From Planctomycetaceae bacterium (GTDB taxonomy: Bacteria; Planctomycetota; Planctomycetia; Pirellulales; PALSA-1355), in assembly GCA_003153375.1 (NCBI GenBank), contig PLYM01000170.1, forward strand, positions 1 through 41,585: 41,585 bases of DNA, written 5' to 3'. The position numbers and the translations under genes were made by a program. Positions 33,114 through 41,585 of the stretch are shown piece by piece. The notes below the pieces were generated by a model, which was not told where the DNA came from, searched no databases, and saw only the letters and a program-made list of their open reading frames with translations. Every line of letters begins with the position of its first letter. Position 1 is the stretch's first letter.

Positions 33114-36100
33114 ATGCGCGCCCGTGGCTGCCGAAACTTGATGCTGGACCACTCGATTCGGCCTCGTCGCCCCTCGGCGACGCACGATCCCGAGTGCCGG
33201 CGAGCCTCTGCGACAATTCGTGCCGTCGCGATCGTGATCGCCACGCTGGCTGCCACCTGCGGCGCGCTGGCCGACGAGGATCGGCAATTCAATCGCGACG
33301 TGCGGCCGATTCTTTCGGACAACTGTTTTCAATGCCATGGTCCCGACTCGGCGCAGCGCAAGGCCGAGCTGCGGCTCGATGTCGAAGCCAGCGCCAAGCG
33401 GGACCGTGATGGCTCGCGGCCGATCGTGCCGGGCCGCTTGGACGAGAGCGCGCTCTATGCGCGGATCACGAGCACTGACCCTGAGTTGCGCATGCCGCCT
33501 CCGACCTCGGGCAAGAAACTCTCGGCGGCGCAAATCGACGTGCTGGCCCGCTGGATTCGCGCGGGCGCGGCGTGGGAGCGCCATTGGGCATTCATTCCGC
33601 CCCAGCGGCCCGTGCCGCCGAGCGTACAGCGCCGCGACTGGCCGCGCAATCCGATCGACGCCTTCATTCTCGCGCGGCTCGAAGCCGAGCAGCTCGCGCC
33701 GGCGCCCGAGGCCGATCGCACCACGCTCGCGCGGCGCGTCACGTTGGATCTGACCGGCTTGCCGCCCACGCCGGCGGAAGTCGACGCCTTTGTGACCGAT
33801 GATTCGGCGGATGCGTATCAGCGGCTGGTTGATCGGTTGCTGGCTTCGCCCCGCTTTGGCGAGCAGATGGCGGCCCGCTGGCTCGACGCGGCCCGCTATG
33901 CCGACACCAGCGGCTATCAGACCGACGGCCCGCGCGTGATGTGGCGGTGGCGCGATTGGGTCATCGAGGCGTTCAATCACAACCTGGCGTTCGACCGCTT
34001 TACGATCGAGCAGCTCGCCGGCGATCTGCTGCCCGCGGCCACGCTCGACGAACGCATCGCCAGCGGCTTCAATCGCAATCACCGTGGCAACTCCGAGGGG
34101 GGCATCATCCCCGAGGAGTACGCCGTCGAGTACGTGGTCGACCGCGTCGACACCACGGCCACGGTTTGGCTGGGGCTGACCGTGGCTTGTGCCCGTTGCC
34201 ACGATCACAAGTTCGACCCCTTCTCGCAGCGAGAGTTCTATCAGCTCTTCGCGTTCTTCAACAACGTGCCCGAGAAAGGCCGCGCGATCAAAGTCGGCAA
34301 CTCGCCGCCGTTCATCAAAGCCCCCACGCGGCATCAGCAGCAGCAGTTGCAGGCCCTCGAAGCCCAGCGACTCGCGGCCGAGCATGCCTTGGCCCAACTC
34401 GAAGGCGAATTAGCCGCCGGTGAGAGCCGCTGGTCGGCTGGCTTTTCGTCGGCCACTCCCCTGCCCTGGGCGCCCAGCGACCATCTTCTGGCCCAATTTC
34501 CGCTGAACGAAAATGATTTCGATGGCACGCGCACCGTCAACGCCGGCGACGTGGCCAACTTCGGCTACTTTGATCGCCTCACGCTCTCGGCCTGGATCCG
34601 TCCCCGGGCCGACACGGGTACGATCATGGCGCGAATGGCCGAACAAGCCGACGCCGAAGGCTACAGCCTGCAACTGGCCGGCGGCAGGTTGCAAGTCAAT
34701 CTGGTCAAGCGCTGGCTGGACGACGCCGTGCGCGTCGAGACCGCCGAGCCGCTGGCCATCGACCGCCTTCAGCACGTCGCCGTCACCTACGACGGCTCGC
34801 GCGCGGCCGCGGGCGTCAAGATTTTTGTCGACGGCCGTCCACAAGCGACGCGTATCCTGCTCGACGAGTTGAATCAGTCGTTCAGCACCAGCGAGCCACT
34901 GCGCCTGGGGGGCGGCGGCCCCGGCCCGGCCTTCCGCGGTCTGCTCGACGAAGTGCGTATCGATAAGACCGACCTGCCCACCGACGAGATCGCGCTGCTG
35001 GCCACTCGCGACACGATCGATGCCATTTGCTCGCTCGCTCCGGCCGACCGCACGCGAGCGCAGTCGGCCAAGCTGCGGGCCTATTATCTCGCCGAGCACG
35101 CGCCACAGCCGATCCGCGCCGCGCGCAAACAAGTGCTCGAACTCGCCCAGCAGCAGCGCGATCTCGAGGAGAGTTTTCCCACGACGATGGTCATGCAGGA
35201 GCTGCCCGTGCCGCGCGAGTCGTTCGTGCTGGTGCGCGGACAATATGACAAGCCGGGCGAGCGCGTCACCGCCGGCGTGCCGGCCAGCTTGCCGCCGCTG
35301 CCGACCACCTCGCCCGATCGCCTGGCCCTGGCCCGCTGGCTGGTCGACCCCGCGCATCCGCTCACCGCGCGGGTGATCGTCAACCGTCTCTGGCAGGCTC
35401 ATTTCGGCACCGGTCTGGTCAAAACGGTCGACGACTTTGGCGCGCAGGGCGACCCGCCCAGCCATGCCGCTCTGCTCGACTGGCTGGCTACTGAGCTGGT
35501 CGCCTCGGGCTGGAATCTCAAAGCCCTGCAGCGCGCGATCGTCAGTAGCGCCACGTATCGGCAAAGCTCGCGGGTCACGCCGCGCGAGCTGGAACGCGAC
35601 CCCGACAATCGGCTGCTCGCCCGCGGGCCGCGGTTTCGATTTTCCGCCGAGATGATTCGCGACGCCAGCCTGGCCGCCAGCGGGCTGCTGGTCGAAGAGT
35701 TTGGCGGCCCCAGCGTGCACCCCTATCAGCCGCCCGGTTTGTGGAAAGAACTGACCGGCGGCGGCGACGCCACCCAGGACCACGGCGCCAATCTCTATCG
35801 CCGCAGCTTGTACACCTTCTGGAAGCGCACGATTCAGCCGCCGTCGATGATGACCTTCGACGCCTCCGGGCGCGAGGCCTGCTCGGTGCGCGTGGCCCGC
35901 ACCAACACCCCACTGCAAGCCCTGGCACTGATGAACGAAGTCACGTTTGTGGAGGCCGCCCGCATGTTGGCCCAGCGCGTGATGCAGGAAACCGGACCCG
36001 CCCCCTCCGAGCGGATCACGCTCGCCTTTCGCCTTGTGCTCGCGCGCCGGCCCAGCGAGCAAGAGCTGCGCATCCTCCGTTCGAGCTTCGAGCGCCGCCT

Positions 36101-36254
36101 GGCGGAGTTTCGCGAAGACCCGGCAGCGGCCGCCGCACTTTTGCACGTGGGCGAGGCCCCCGCGGCCGCCGCGCTCGACGCTTGCGAGCTGGCCGCCTAT
36201 GCCACGGTGGCCAATTTGATTCTGAACCTCGACGAAGCCGTCACCAAGGAATGA
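33114..36254 (+). CDS. PSD1 and planctomycete cytochrome c domain protein (DUF1549/LamG/DUF1553)
   Basis: A 1046-residue exported protein. I chose the ATG at 33114, with GAGG close upstream; an ATG at 33141 is the alternative. A signal segment ([17 protein letters not shown]) is followed by the planctomycete cytochrome c domain: [20 protein letters not shown], in which C71-F-Q-C74-H75 binds haem c. DUF1549 follows ([31 protein letters not shown]-like [17 protein letters not shown], then [11 protein letters not shown], a further CxxCH). A LamG-like domain (residues about 470-620, [16 protein letters not shown]) and DUF1553 ([20 protein letters not shown], then ASATYRQSS-like [10 protein letters not shown]) end the protein. 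With the DUF1501 gene four bases downstream it is the standard planctomycete export pair. Confidence 0.93.
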   Translation: MRARGCRNLMLDHSIRPRRPSATHDPECRRASATIRAVAIVIATLAATCGALADEDRQFNRDVRPILSDNCFQCHGPDSAQRKAELRLDVEASAKRDRDGSRPIVPGRLDESALYARITSTDPELRMPPPTSGKKLSAAQIDVLARWIRAGAAWERHWAFIPPQRPVPPSVQRRDWPRNPIDAFILARLEAEQLAPAPEADRTTLARRVTLDLTGLPPTPAEVDAFVTDDSADAYQRLVDRLLASPRFGEQMAARWLDAARYADTSGYQTDGPRVMWRWRDWVIEAFNHNLAFDRFTIEQLAGDLLPAATLDERIASGFNRNHRGNSEGGIIPEEYAVEYVVDRVDTTATVWLGLTVACARCHDHKFDPFSQREFYQLFAFFNNVPEKGRAIKVGNSPPFIKAPTRHQQQQLQALEAQRLAAEHALAQLEGELAAGESRWSAGFSSATPLPWAPSDHLLAQFPLNENDFDGTRTVNAGDVANFGYFDRLTLSAWIRPRADTGTIMARMAEQADAEGYSLQLAGGRLQVNLVKRWLDDAVRVETAEPLAIDRLQHVAVTYDGSRAAAGVKIFVDGRPQATRILLDELNQSFSTSEPLRLGGGGPGPAFRGLLDEVRIDKTDLPTDEIALLATRDTIDAICSLAPADRTRAQSAKLRAYYLAEHAPQPIRAARKQVLELAQQQRDLEESFPTTMVMQELPVPRESFVLVRGQYDKPGERVTAGVPASLPPLPTTSPDRLALARWLVDPAHPLTARVIVNRLWQAHFGTGLVKTVDDFGAQGDPPSHAALLDWLATELVASGWNLKALQRAIVSSATYRQSSRVTPRELERDPDNRLLARGPRFRFSAEMIRDASLAASGLLVEEFGGPSVHPYQPPGLWKELTGGGDATQDHGANLYRRSLYTFWKRTIQPPSMMTFDASGREACSVRVARTNTPLQALALMNEVTFVEAARMLAQRVMQETGPAPSERITLAFRLVLARRPSEQELRILRSSFERRLAEFREDPAAAAALLHVGEAPAAAALDACELAAYATVANLILNLDEAVTKE

Positions 36255-36258
36255 GCCG

Positions 36259-37716
36259 ATGGACCCCCGCGCGCAAAATCCCTGGTTGCCCGACCGCCGA
36301 CGATTCCTCGCGCACTCGGCTTCGGCCCTTGGCACTGCCGCCCTGGCTACGCTTTTGAGCGGCGACGCCCGCGGCGCGGTTTCTCCCGACGATGCCGACG
36401 CGCCCAGCGGCTTGCCGCACTTCAAGCCCCGCGCCAAGCGGGTCATTTACCTGTTTCAATCGGGTGCGCCTTCGCAGTTGGATCTGTTCGACTACAAGCC
36501 GGCGCTGCGCGACGTGCAGGGCAGCGAACTGCCCGACTCGGTGCGCAAAGGTCAGCGGCTCACCGGCATGACCTCGCGACAGGCCAGCTTCCCGATCGCG
36601 GCTTCGAAGTATCGCTTTGCCCAGCACGGCCAAGGCGGCGCCTGGCTCAGCGAGCTGCTGCCGCACACCGCACGGGTGGCCGACGAGCTGTGCTTCGTCA
36701 AGTCGCTGCACACCGAGGCGATCAATCACGACCCGGCCGTCACCTTCTTCCAAACCGGCGCTCAGTTGGCGGGCCGGCCGAGCATCGGCTCCTGGCTGTC
36801 GTATGGACTGGGCAGCGAAAATCGCGATCTGCCGGCGTTCGTGGCCATGATCTCGCAAGGCTCGGGCAACCCCACTGATCAGCCGCTCTACGATCGCCTG
36901 TGGGGCAGCGGCTTTTTGCCCTCGAAATATCAGGGCGTCAAATTTCGCTCGGTCGGCGACCCAGTGCTCAACCTTTCGAACCCGCCGGGCATCGACAGCC
37001 GCGCACGCCGCGCGATGCTCAACGACCTGGGCGCTCTCAATCAACTGAAGCTCGATGCCTTCGGCGATCCGGAAATCGCCACCCGCATCGCGCAATATGA
37101 GTTGGCCTTTCGCATGCAATCTTCGGTGCCCGAACTCACCAGCGTGGCCGACGAGCCCGCCAGCGTGTTCGAAATGTACGGCCCCGAGTCGCGCACTCCC
37201 GGCACGTTTGCCGCCAACTGCTTGTTGGCACGGCGACTCTGCGAGCGCGGCGTGCGATTCGTGCAGCTATTTCACCGCGGCTGGGATCAGCACGTGCATC
37301 TGCCCCAGCAGATCGAGGCCCAGTGCCGCGATACCGACCAGGCCTCGGCCGCGCTGGTGGCCGATCTCAAGCAGCGCGGCCTGCTCGACGACACGCTCGT
37401 GGTTTGGGGCGGCGAGTTCGGCCGCACCGTCTATTGCCAGGGCAAGCTCACGCGCGACGACTACGGCCGCGACCATCACCCGCGTTGCTTCACCGTCTGG
37501 CTGGCCGGCGCCGGCATTCGCGCGGGCACAACGTATGGCCAGACCGACGACCACTCCTACAACATCACCGCCGACCCCGTCCACGTCCACGATCTGCACG
37601 CCACGATCCTGGCCTGCCTGGGCATCGACCACACCCGTCTCACCTTCAAATTCCAAGGCCGCCACCACCGCCTCACCGACGTCCGCGGCCAGGTCGTCAA
37701 CGGCATCTTGGCCTAA
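36259..37716 (+). CDS. DUF1501 domain-containing protein, PSD1 partner
   Basis: A 485-residue Tat-exported protein ([20 protein letters not shown]). Its core is DUF1501: [59 protein letters not shown]-type helices ([18 protein letters not shown]), [12 protein letters not shown] and [19 protein letters not shown]. The fold is related to alkaline phosphatases and sulfatases, and the His and Asp residues in these blocks are the likely metal ligands. It starts four bases after the PSD1 stop, so the pair is translationally linked. In planctomycetes such pairs are many per genome; their substrates are unknown, with roles in polysaccharide or sulfate-ester processing proposed. Confidence 0.94.
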   Translation: MDPRAQNPWLPDRRRFLAHSASALGTAALATLLSGDARGAVSPDDADAPSGLPHFKPRAKRVIYLFQSGAPSQLDLFDYKPALRDVQGSELPDSVRKGQRLTGMTSRQASFPIAASKYRFAQHGQGGAWLSELLPHTARVADELCFVKSLHTEAINHDPAVTFFQTGAQLAGRPSIGSWLSYGLGSENRDLPAFVAMISQGSGNPTDQPLYDRLWGSGFLPSKYQGVKFRSVGDPVLNLSNPPGIDSRARRAMLNDLGALNQLKLDAFGDPEIATRIAQYELAFRMQSSVPELTSVADEPASVFEMYGPESRTPGTFAANCLLARRLCERGVRFVQLFHRGWDQHVHLPQQIEAQCRDTDQASAALVADLKQRGLLDDTLVVWGGEFGRTVYCQGKLTRDDYGRDHHPRCFTVWLAGAGIRAGTTYGQTDDHSYNITADPVHVHDLHATILACLGIDHTRLTFKFQGRHHRLTDVRGQVVNGILA

Positions 37717-37765
37717 TCCGGTCACGTTGCGAATGACGGTCCGGCGTTTCGCCGCTTGCGGGCGC

Positions 37766-38719
37766 TCAAATTCCCGAGCCATCGTCGAAAACCTCGCTGC
37801 GAAGCTGGGCCTGCGACACGTTACTTCCCGCAGGCACGCTCTTGGTCAGCCAGACGTTGCCGCCAATCACCGAACCGCGGCCAATCGTTATGCGGCCGAG
37901 AATGGTGGCGCCGGCGTAAATGACCACGTCGTCCTCGACAATGGGGTGTCGAGCATTGCCTTTGACGAGCGACCCATCTTCATCGACTTGAAACCGTTTG
38001 GCTCCCAGCGTTACGCCGTGATAAAGCCGAACGTGTTCGCCAATCACCGCGGTTTCTCCAATCACGACTCCCGTCCCATGATCGATGAAAAAGCTTCCTT
38101 TGATCTGGGCTCCGGGATGGATGTCGATGCCGGTTAGCGAGTGCGCGATTTCGGCGATGATCCTGGCGTTCAGCGTGGCGCCCAGGCCGAACAAGGCGTG
38201 GGCCAGGCGGTGATAAGCCACGGCCGTAATGCCGGGATAGCAGGCGAGCACCTCGTCGACGCTGCGAGCGGCGGGATCGCCTTCATAAGCCGCGTAGATG
38301 TCGGTTTCCAGCACCGCCCTGATCTCTGGCAGGCGGGCGGAGAAATCTCGCACGATGGCCAACGCTTGTTCGCGGTTCTCGTCGCTGGCGGCGTCCAAGC
38401 CCGAGATGAACTGCAACTCGCGAACGATCTGTTCAACGAGCTCGCGGAGAGCCTTGTCGAGCGTATGACCAACAAAGAAATCGACGCTTTCGTTGACCAG
38501 CGGATGCGTGGCCAGGCGGTTGGGAAACAGCGCGGCAATCAGCCTGTCCACGATTTCAGCCAACATGACCCGCGAGGGGAGCTTGGCCGGGTTTTCCGAG
38601 CGCTGGCGAGCGGCCAGAGACTCCTCTCGCAGCGTCCGCAATTCGGCCACGATCGCGTTGATATTCCAGTGGAGATCCTGGCCTATATCGACTCGAAGTT
38701 TACGCAAGCTGGTGGTCAT
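37766..38719 (-). CDS. cysE: Serine O-acetyltransferase (EpsC/CysE type)
   Basis: A 317-residue enzyme that acetylates L-serine with acetyl-CoA to O-acetylserine, the substrate of the cysteine synthase encoded just upstream. The N-terminal 190 residues are the helical SAT domain ([19 protein letters not shown], then [12 protein letters not shown]). The left-handed beta-helix follows with the catalytic His in [20 protein letters not shown] and in [13 protein letters not shown], ending [13 protein letters not shown]. At 317 residues it belongs to the longer EpsC-type group that accompanies family 2 encapsulins, longer than the 273 residues of E. coli CysE. Its ATG overlaps the TGA of cysK (ATGA), so the two are translationally coupled. 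Confidence 0.95.
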   Translation of the reverse strand: MTTSLRKLRVDIGQDLHWNINAIVAELRTLREESLAARQRSENPAKLPSRVMLAEIVDRLIAALFPNRLATHPLVNESVDFFVGHTLDKALRELVEQIVRELQFISGLDAASDENREQALAIVRDFSARLPEIRAVLETDIYAAYEGDPAARSVDEVLACYPGITAVAYHRLAHALFGLGATLNARIIAEIAHSLTGIDIHPGAQIKGSFFIDHGTGVVIGETAVIGEHVRLYHGVTLGAKRFQVDEDGSLVKGNARHPIVEDDVVIYAGATILGRITIGRGSVIGGNVWLTKSVPAGSNVSQAQLRSEVFDDGSGI

Positions 38720-39693
38720 TTCGGACGCCCCTCGCCGTCAAAGACTCCTTGAAACAAAACCGAGCTCAGGTACCGCTCACCCGAGTCGGGCAGCACGACC
38801 ACGATGGTCTTGCCGGCGTTCTCCGGTCGTTTGGCAATCCGCACCGCGGCGGCTGCGGCGGCTCCGCAGGAAATTCCCGCCAAGATTCCCTCCTCGAGCG
38901 TCAAACGTCGGGCATAGTCGATCGATTCTTCGTTCGTGACCTGTTCGATTTCGTCGACCAAGGACAGGTCCAAGACCGCAGGCACGAAGCCCGCGCCAAT
39001 GCCCTGGATCTTGTGAGGGCCCGGCTTCAAGGGCTCTCCGGCGCGCTGCTGGGTCAGCACCGGGCTGGCCGTTGGCTCGACGGCCACGGATTGGATGGCC
39101 TTGCCCTTGGCCTGCTTGATGTAGCGTGAGACCCCGGTAATCGTGCCGCCCGTGCCGACGCCCGAAACGAAGATGTCGACGGCGCCATCGGTATCGTCCC
39201 AAATCTCAGGGCCGGTTGTTTTCTCGTGAATCGCGGGATTGGCGGGATTCTTGAACTGTTGGAGCAACACGTAACGCTGAGGATCCGAGGCGGCAATCTC
39301 CTCCGCGCGCGCGATGGCTCCGCTCATGCCTCGCGATCCTTCGGTCAACTCCAGCTTCGCCCCGTAGGCCAGCAAAAGCTTGCGGCGCTCCAAGCTCATC
39401 GTTTCCGGCATCGTCAGCGTCAGCGGGATCTTGCGAGCCGCGGCCACGAAGGCCAAGGCGATGCCCGTATTGCCGCTCGTGGGTTCAACGAGCTCTTTGC
39501 CAGGGCCGAGCAAGCCTCGGCGCTCGGCGTCCCAGACCATCGCGGCGCCGATGCGGCACTTGACCGAATAGGCCGGATTACGGCCCTCGATTTTCGCCAG
39601 CACCGTGGCCGGCGCGCCATCGGTCACGCGATTGAGCCGCACGAGGGGTGTGTGGCCGATGGAAAGTGAGTTGTCGTCATACCATCGTGGCAT
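38716..39693 (-). CDS. cysK: Cysteine synthase A (O-acetylserine sulfhydrylase)
   Basis: A 325-residue PLP enzyme that makes cysteine from O-acetylserine and sulfide. It matches CysK of the proteobacterial type throughout: [35 protein letters not shown] with the PLP Lys in [37 protein letters not shown] (phosphate-binding glycines) and [17 protein letters not shown], then [19 protein letters not shown]. The C-terminal [14 protein letters not shown] is also typical. The start is the ATG at 39693. It is the first gene of a cysK-cysE pair and is preceded by a strong hairpin in its leader. The close similarity to the proteobacterial type, including details such as SVKCRIG, may mean transfer. Confidence 0.96.
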   Translation of the reverse strand: MPRWYDDNSLSIGHTPLVRLNRVTDGAPATVLAKIEGRNPAYSVKCRIGAAMVWDAERRGLLGPGKELVEPTSGNTGIALAFVAAARKIPLTLTMPETMSLERRKLLLAYGAKLELTEGSRGMSGAIARAEEIAASDPQRYVLLQQFKNPANPAIHEKTTGPEIWDDTDGAVDIFVSGVGTGGTITGVSRYIKQAKGKAIQSVAVEPTASPVLTQQRAGEPLKPGPHKIQGIGAGFVPAVLDLSLVDEIEQVTNEESIDYARRLTLEEGILAGISCGAAAAAAVRIAKRPENAGKTIVVVLPDSGERYLSSVLFQGVFDGEGRPK

Positions 39694-39753
39694 ATGGGCT
39701 TCCTATTCCGCCAAGGAGAGGTCTGAATTCAAGCAGCAGTCAACCAACAAGAA

Positions 39754-39787
39754 AGGCCAGTAAACCCCGCGTGGGATTGACTGGCCT
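39754..39787 (-). terminator. Strong terminator hairpin between rhodanese gene and cysK
   Basis: On the minus strand AGGCCAGT (39787-39780) pairs with ACTGGCCT (39761-39754). The interior AATCCC/GGGGTT extends the stem after one mismatch, leaving a four-base loop ACGC, and TTCTTGTT follows. It lies 58 bases before the cysK start. It may end the rhodanese transcript, or act as an attenuator in a cysK transcript started at the promoter listed next. Confidence 0.75.
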
Positions 39788-39817
39788 CCGGTTGACCGGT
39801 CAGCGTTCCAGGCCCGA

Positions 39818-39846
39818 ATCTTATCCGGGAGCGCGAAGCGTTTCAA
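39818..39846 (-). promoter_or_regulatory. Possible cysK promoter
   Basis: On the minus strand TTGAAA (39846-39841) and TAAGAT (39823-39818) are 17 bases apart. A transcript from here would carry the terminator hairpin at 39754-39787 in its leader. Confidence 0.5.
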
Positions 39847-39884
39847 GTTACCTGGCTGGCTGAGCGGCGTGAATTGCTGGCAGA

Positions 39885-40439
39885 TCAGCCGCCGCAGTTG
39901 GCCGACTGGGGGCGTCGATTCCATGGCATGCGCGCCAGGACCATCGCCATGCCACACGTGTCGGTGATGCCCGAAAAGGTCAGCCCGGCGCCGATGAACG
40001 CGGACAGGCCATAAAAGATTGGGTCAACGAGCCAACCCAAGAGTACGCCGGCCAGCACCAGTGATCCCGCGGCGATGCGCACCTGGCGTTCCAGGGACAC
40101 GGATTTCTGTCCGTGCACCAGCGGCAAACCGGCCGTCAGGCAAGCTTGGGTTCCACCCTCGACGTCGATCACGTTGCCGAACCCCGATTGCTGGAACTTC
40201 TCGCAAGCCTTCCGGCTGCGTCCTCCGGACTGGCAAATCACATACAAGGGCTCTCCGCCGGCACCGTTGCGGGCCTTCATCACGGCAGCCGGATCGAGCT
40301 CATCGAGCGGGATATTCCGAGCGAATTGCACGTGTAGTCCCTGATACTCGCGCGGTGTGCGCACGTCAATGAGATCCGGCGTATGGCCGTCCCGATGTCG
40401 TTTTGCGAGGTCCGAGGGCGAAATACTGGGGAGTGACAT
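39885..40439 (-). CDS. Membrane-anchored rhodanese (YgaP-like, rhodanese plus DUF2892)
   Basis: A 184-residue protein from the ATG at 40439, which has AAGGAG upstream. The N-terminal rhodanese domain contains LIDVRTPREYQGLHV and the active-site loop VICQSGGRSRKA with Cys69, which carries the persulfide. Two transmembrane helices follow (about residues 120-155) and the ending CGMAMVLARMPWNR is the DUF2892/YgaP tail. YgaP-type rhodaneses pass sulfane sulfur at the cytoplasmic face of the inner membrane. It is divergent from the encapsulin gene and upstream of cysK-cysE, consistent with a sulfur-handling role in this locus. Confidence 0.93.
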   Translation of the reverse strand: MSLPSISPSDLAKRHRDGHTPDLIDVRTPREYQGLHVQFARNIPLDELDPAAVMKARNGAGGEPLYVICQSGGRSRKACEKFQQSGFGNVIDVEGGTQACLTAGLPLVHGQKSVSLERQVRIAAGSLVLAGVLLGWLVDPIFYGLSAFIGAGLTFSGITDTCGMAMVLARMPWNRRPQSANCGG

Positions 40440-40967
40440 GAGTTTTGCTCCTTGGGGGGAGGGCACCCGGGGGTTGCCCAATCAGCGAATCAGTCCGCCG
40501 TACGCTCCATCGCAGGGAATCATAGGTCGTTGGTAGGCTGAAAATCAATTCGGCTGTGGCGCGCCCGTGCGGCATGGGTTCGGCCGGGAAGTCGCTTCTC
40601 AGAATCTCGGCGGGCTGAGAGGAACTCCCCAAGTTGCCAAGCGCGCTTCCGCCGTCGAGGAAATGTGTCTCGGCTACTTTTCCAATTATGTGAAGCACGC
40701 TAGACTAGCGAGACTTTGCGGGCGGTCAAGGTCGCTATTTCGCCCGCCTTGCTGACCGGACATCCGGAGGCACGCGGCATTTTGCCCCAGGATTGGGGCG
40801 ATGACGCATGGTCACCCTGTTCTTTTCCCGGATGTTAGCGAGTGGCAATCGCCAATATGGCCAGCTTCTGTTCGACCCAAGCAGTTTTCTCGGGGCGGGG
40901 CGCCGGTGCCACAACGTCCCGGATGCATTCGCGCTCTTGATGGGGCTTGTTCGCAAGGTAGAAAAAA
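40440..40967. other. Long intergenic region between rhodanese and encapsulin genes
   Basis: About 530 bases between divergent genes, with no credible ORF. It contains a near-perfect palindrome CGCTAG-A-CTAGCG (40698-40710) and an inverted repeat GCGGGCG/CGCCCGC (40718-40724 and 40741-40747). GGTCA (40723-40727) could alternatively pair with TGACC (40753-40757). These could be operator or RNA elements controlling the encapsulin or the rhodanese gene. No clear promoter hexamers identified. Confidence 0.5.
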
Positions 40968-41585
40968 ATGTCCGATAGCAGATTACAGCGTAGTGTGACG
41001 ACGTCGGTTGCGAAGAACCTGGCGAACACGACGAAGACGTCGCCGAAGATGATGTCGATCACGCCGCGGTGGCTATTGAGCCTGCTGCCGTGGGTGAATG
41101 TGGAGGGGGGCACGTATCGGGTCAATCGGACCAAGGTTGAGCTGAGCAAGGCCGAGCGGATTGAAGTGGACGTTCGTGACGGGGCGTTCTTGTTCCCGAC
41201 CGAGGCCTTGCGGAGCGTGCCGCTGTTTTCGAAGTTGCCCGAGACGATCCTCGATCGGATGGCGAATCGCTTCAAGACCGAAGAGGTCTCGCTGGGCAAC
41301 AAGCTGTTGGTCGAGGGAGAGGATCTCAGCAAGTTTTTCATTCTGGCCCAGGGCCAGGTGGAAGTGCTCAGCAAAGGGGTACACGGCACCGACTTGCGAA
41401 CGGCGCTGCTATCGGAGGGGGAGTTCTTTGGTGAAACGGACCTGGTTTCCGACAAGCCGTCGGACATTTCCGTGCGGACCATTACCCCCTGCGTGCTGCT
41501 GACGCTGTCTCGCAAGGATCTGGATGCCGTGTTGGCCGAGATTCCCAGTCTGGGCGAAGAATTCAAGCGGGCCATCGACGAGCAT
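40968..41585 (+). CDS. Family 2B encapsulin nanocompartment shell protein (partial)
   Basis: The first 206 residues of a gene cut by the window end, from the ATG at 40968 (AAGG upstream). Residues 1-55 match the N-arm of family 2 encapsulins, HK97-fold shell proteins: [39 protein letters not shown] and RVNR. Family 2A shells continue directly into the HK97 core; here residues about 80-190 are a cyclic-nucleotide-binding-like domain ([45 protein letters not shown]), the mark of family 2B. The Arg that holds the cyclic phosphate in CRP appears replaced by Asp166. The shell assembles into an icosahedral compartment around an enzyme cargo. The remaining HK97 core and probable cargo gene lie outside the window. 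Confidence 0.9.
   Translation, partial: MSDSRLQRSVTTSVAKNLANTTKTSPKMMSITPRWLLSLLPWVNVEGGTYRVNRTKVELSKAERIEVDVRDGAFLFPTEALRSVPLFSKLPETILDRMANRFKTEEVSLGNKLLVEGEDLSKFFILAQGQVEVLSKGVHGTDLRTALLSEGEFFGETDLVSDKPSDISVRTITPCVLLTLSRKDLDAVLAEIPSLGEEFKRAIDEH

Noticed and set aside
34410-36446. 678-codon minus-strand open frame
   Set aside because: Fully antisense to the PSD1 protein, whose domains and haem motifs are clear. Long shadow frames are expected at this GC content.

Overview
The window looks like chromosomal DNA from a high-GC planctomycete, most likely of the Pirellulales type. The evidence is the lineage-typical gene set: a cytochrome-c-type PSD1 protein (DUF1549/LamG/DUF1553) paired with a DUF1501 protein, a second DUF1501 protein, many Tat- or Sec-exported hydrolases, a sialate O-acetylesterase, a PQQ-like propeller protein, a MoxR/CoxE-type pair and a planctomycete-style bS21.

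Left part (1-4.4 kb): a patch of very small, mostly unrecognised genes. A compact XRE-type helix-turn-helix gene on the minus strand faces a near-consensus plus-strand promoter with palindromes in its spacer. That promoter leads into three small genes joined by ATGA overlaps, the first two being diverged paralogues. Two strong intrinsic terminators point to minus-strand transcripts for which I see no good gene. A tRNA-Ala(GGC) with clear promoter and terminator, then the bS21 gene, follow on the minus strand.

Middle part (4.4-37.7 kb): mostly ordinary planctomycete metabolism and envelope genes. They include a Tat-exported protein of unknown family, a coupled RraA-like/M81 (MlrC-like) pair, two related secreted alpha/beta hydrolases, a crotonase lacking one catalytic Glu, a secreted six-hairpin-like protein, a TPR-GT41 (SPINDLY/OGT-like) glycosyltransferase, a serine beta-lactamase-like hydrolase and a UvrA2-like ATPase. 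Further right are an RRM RNA-binding protein with a clear terminator, a PilZ-like membrane protein with a tandem repeat and a probable N-terminal frameshift, and the MoxR-CoxE pair separated by 17-bp tandem repeats.

Right edge (37.7-41.6 kb): the most interesting locus. The last gene, cut by the window end, has the N-arm of a family 2 encapsulin followed by a cyclic-nucleotide-binding-like domain, i.e. a family 2B encapsulin nanocompartment shell. Facing it on the other strand are a membrane-anchored rhodanese, cysteine synthase (cysK) and serine O-acetyltransferase (EpsC/CysE type), the last two overlapping by ATGA. These are the partner functions known from encapsulin systems that package a cysteine desulfurase, so this is probably a compartmentalised sulfur/cysteine locus. 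Its cargo gene would lie just beyond the window. A strong terminator-type hairpin lies between the rhodanese and cysK, and a promoter-like motif lies upstream of it, so cysK-epsC may be controlled by attenuation.
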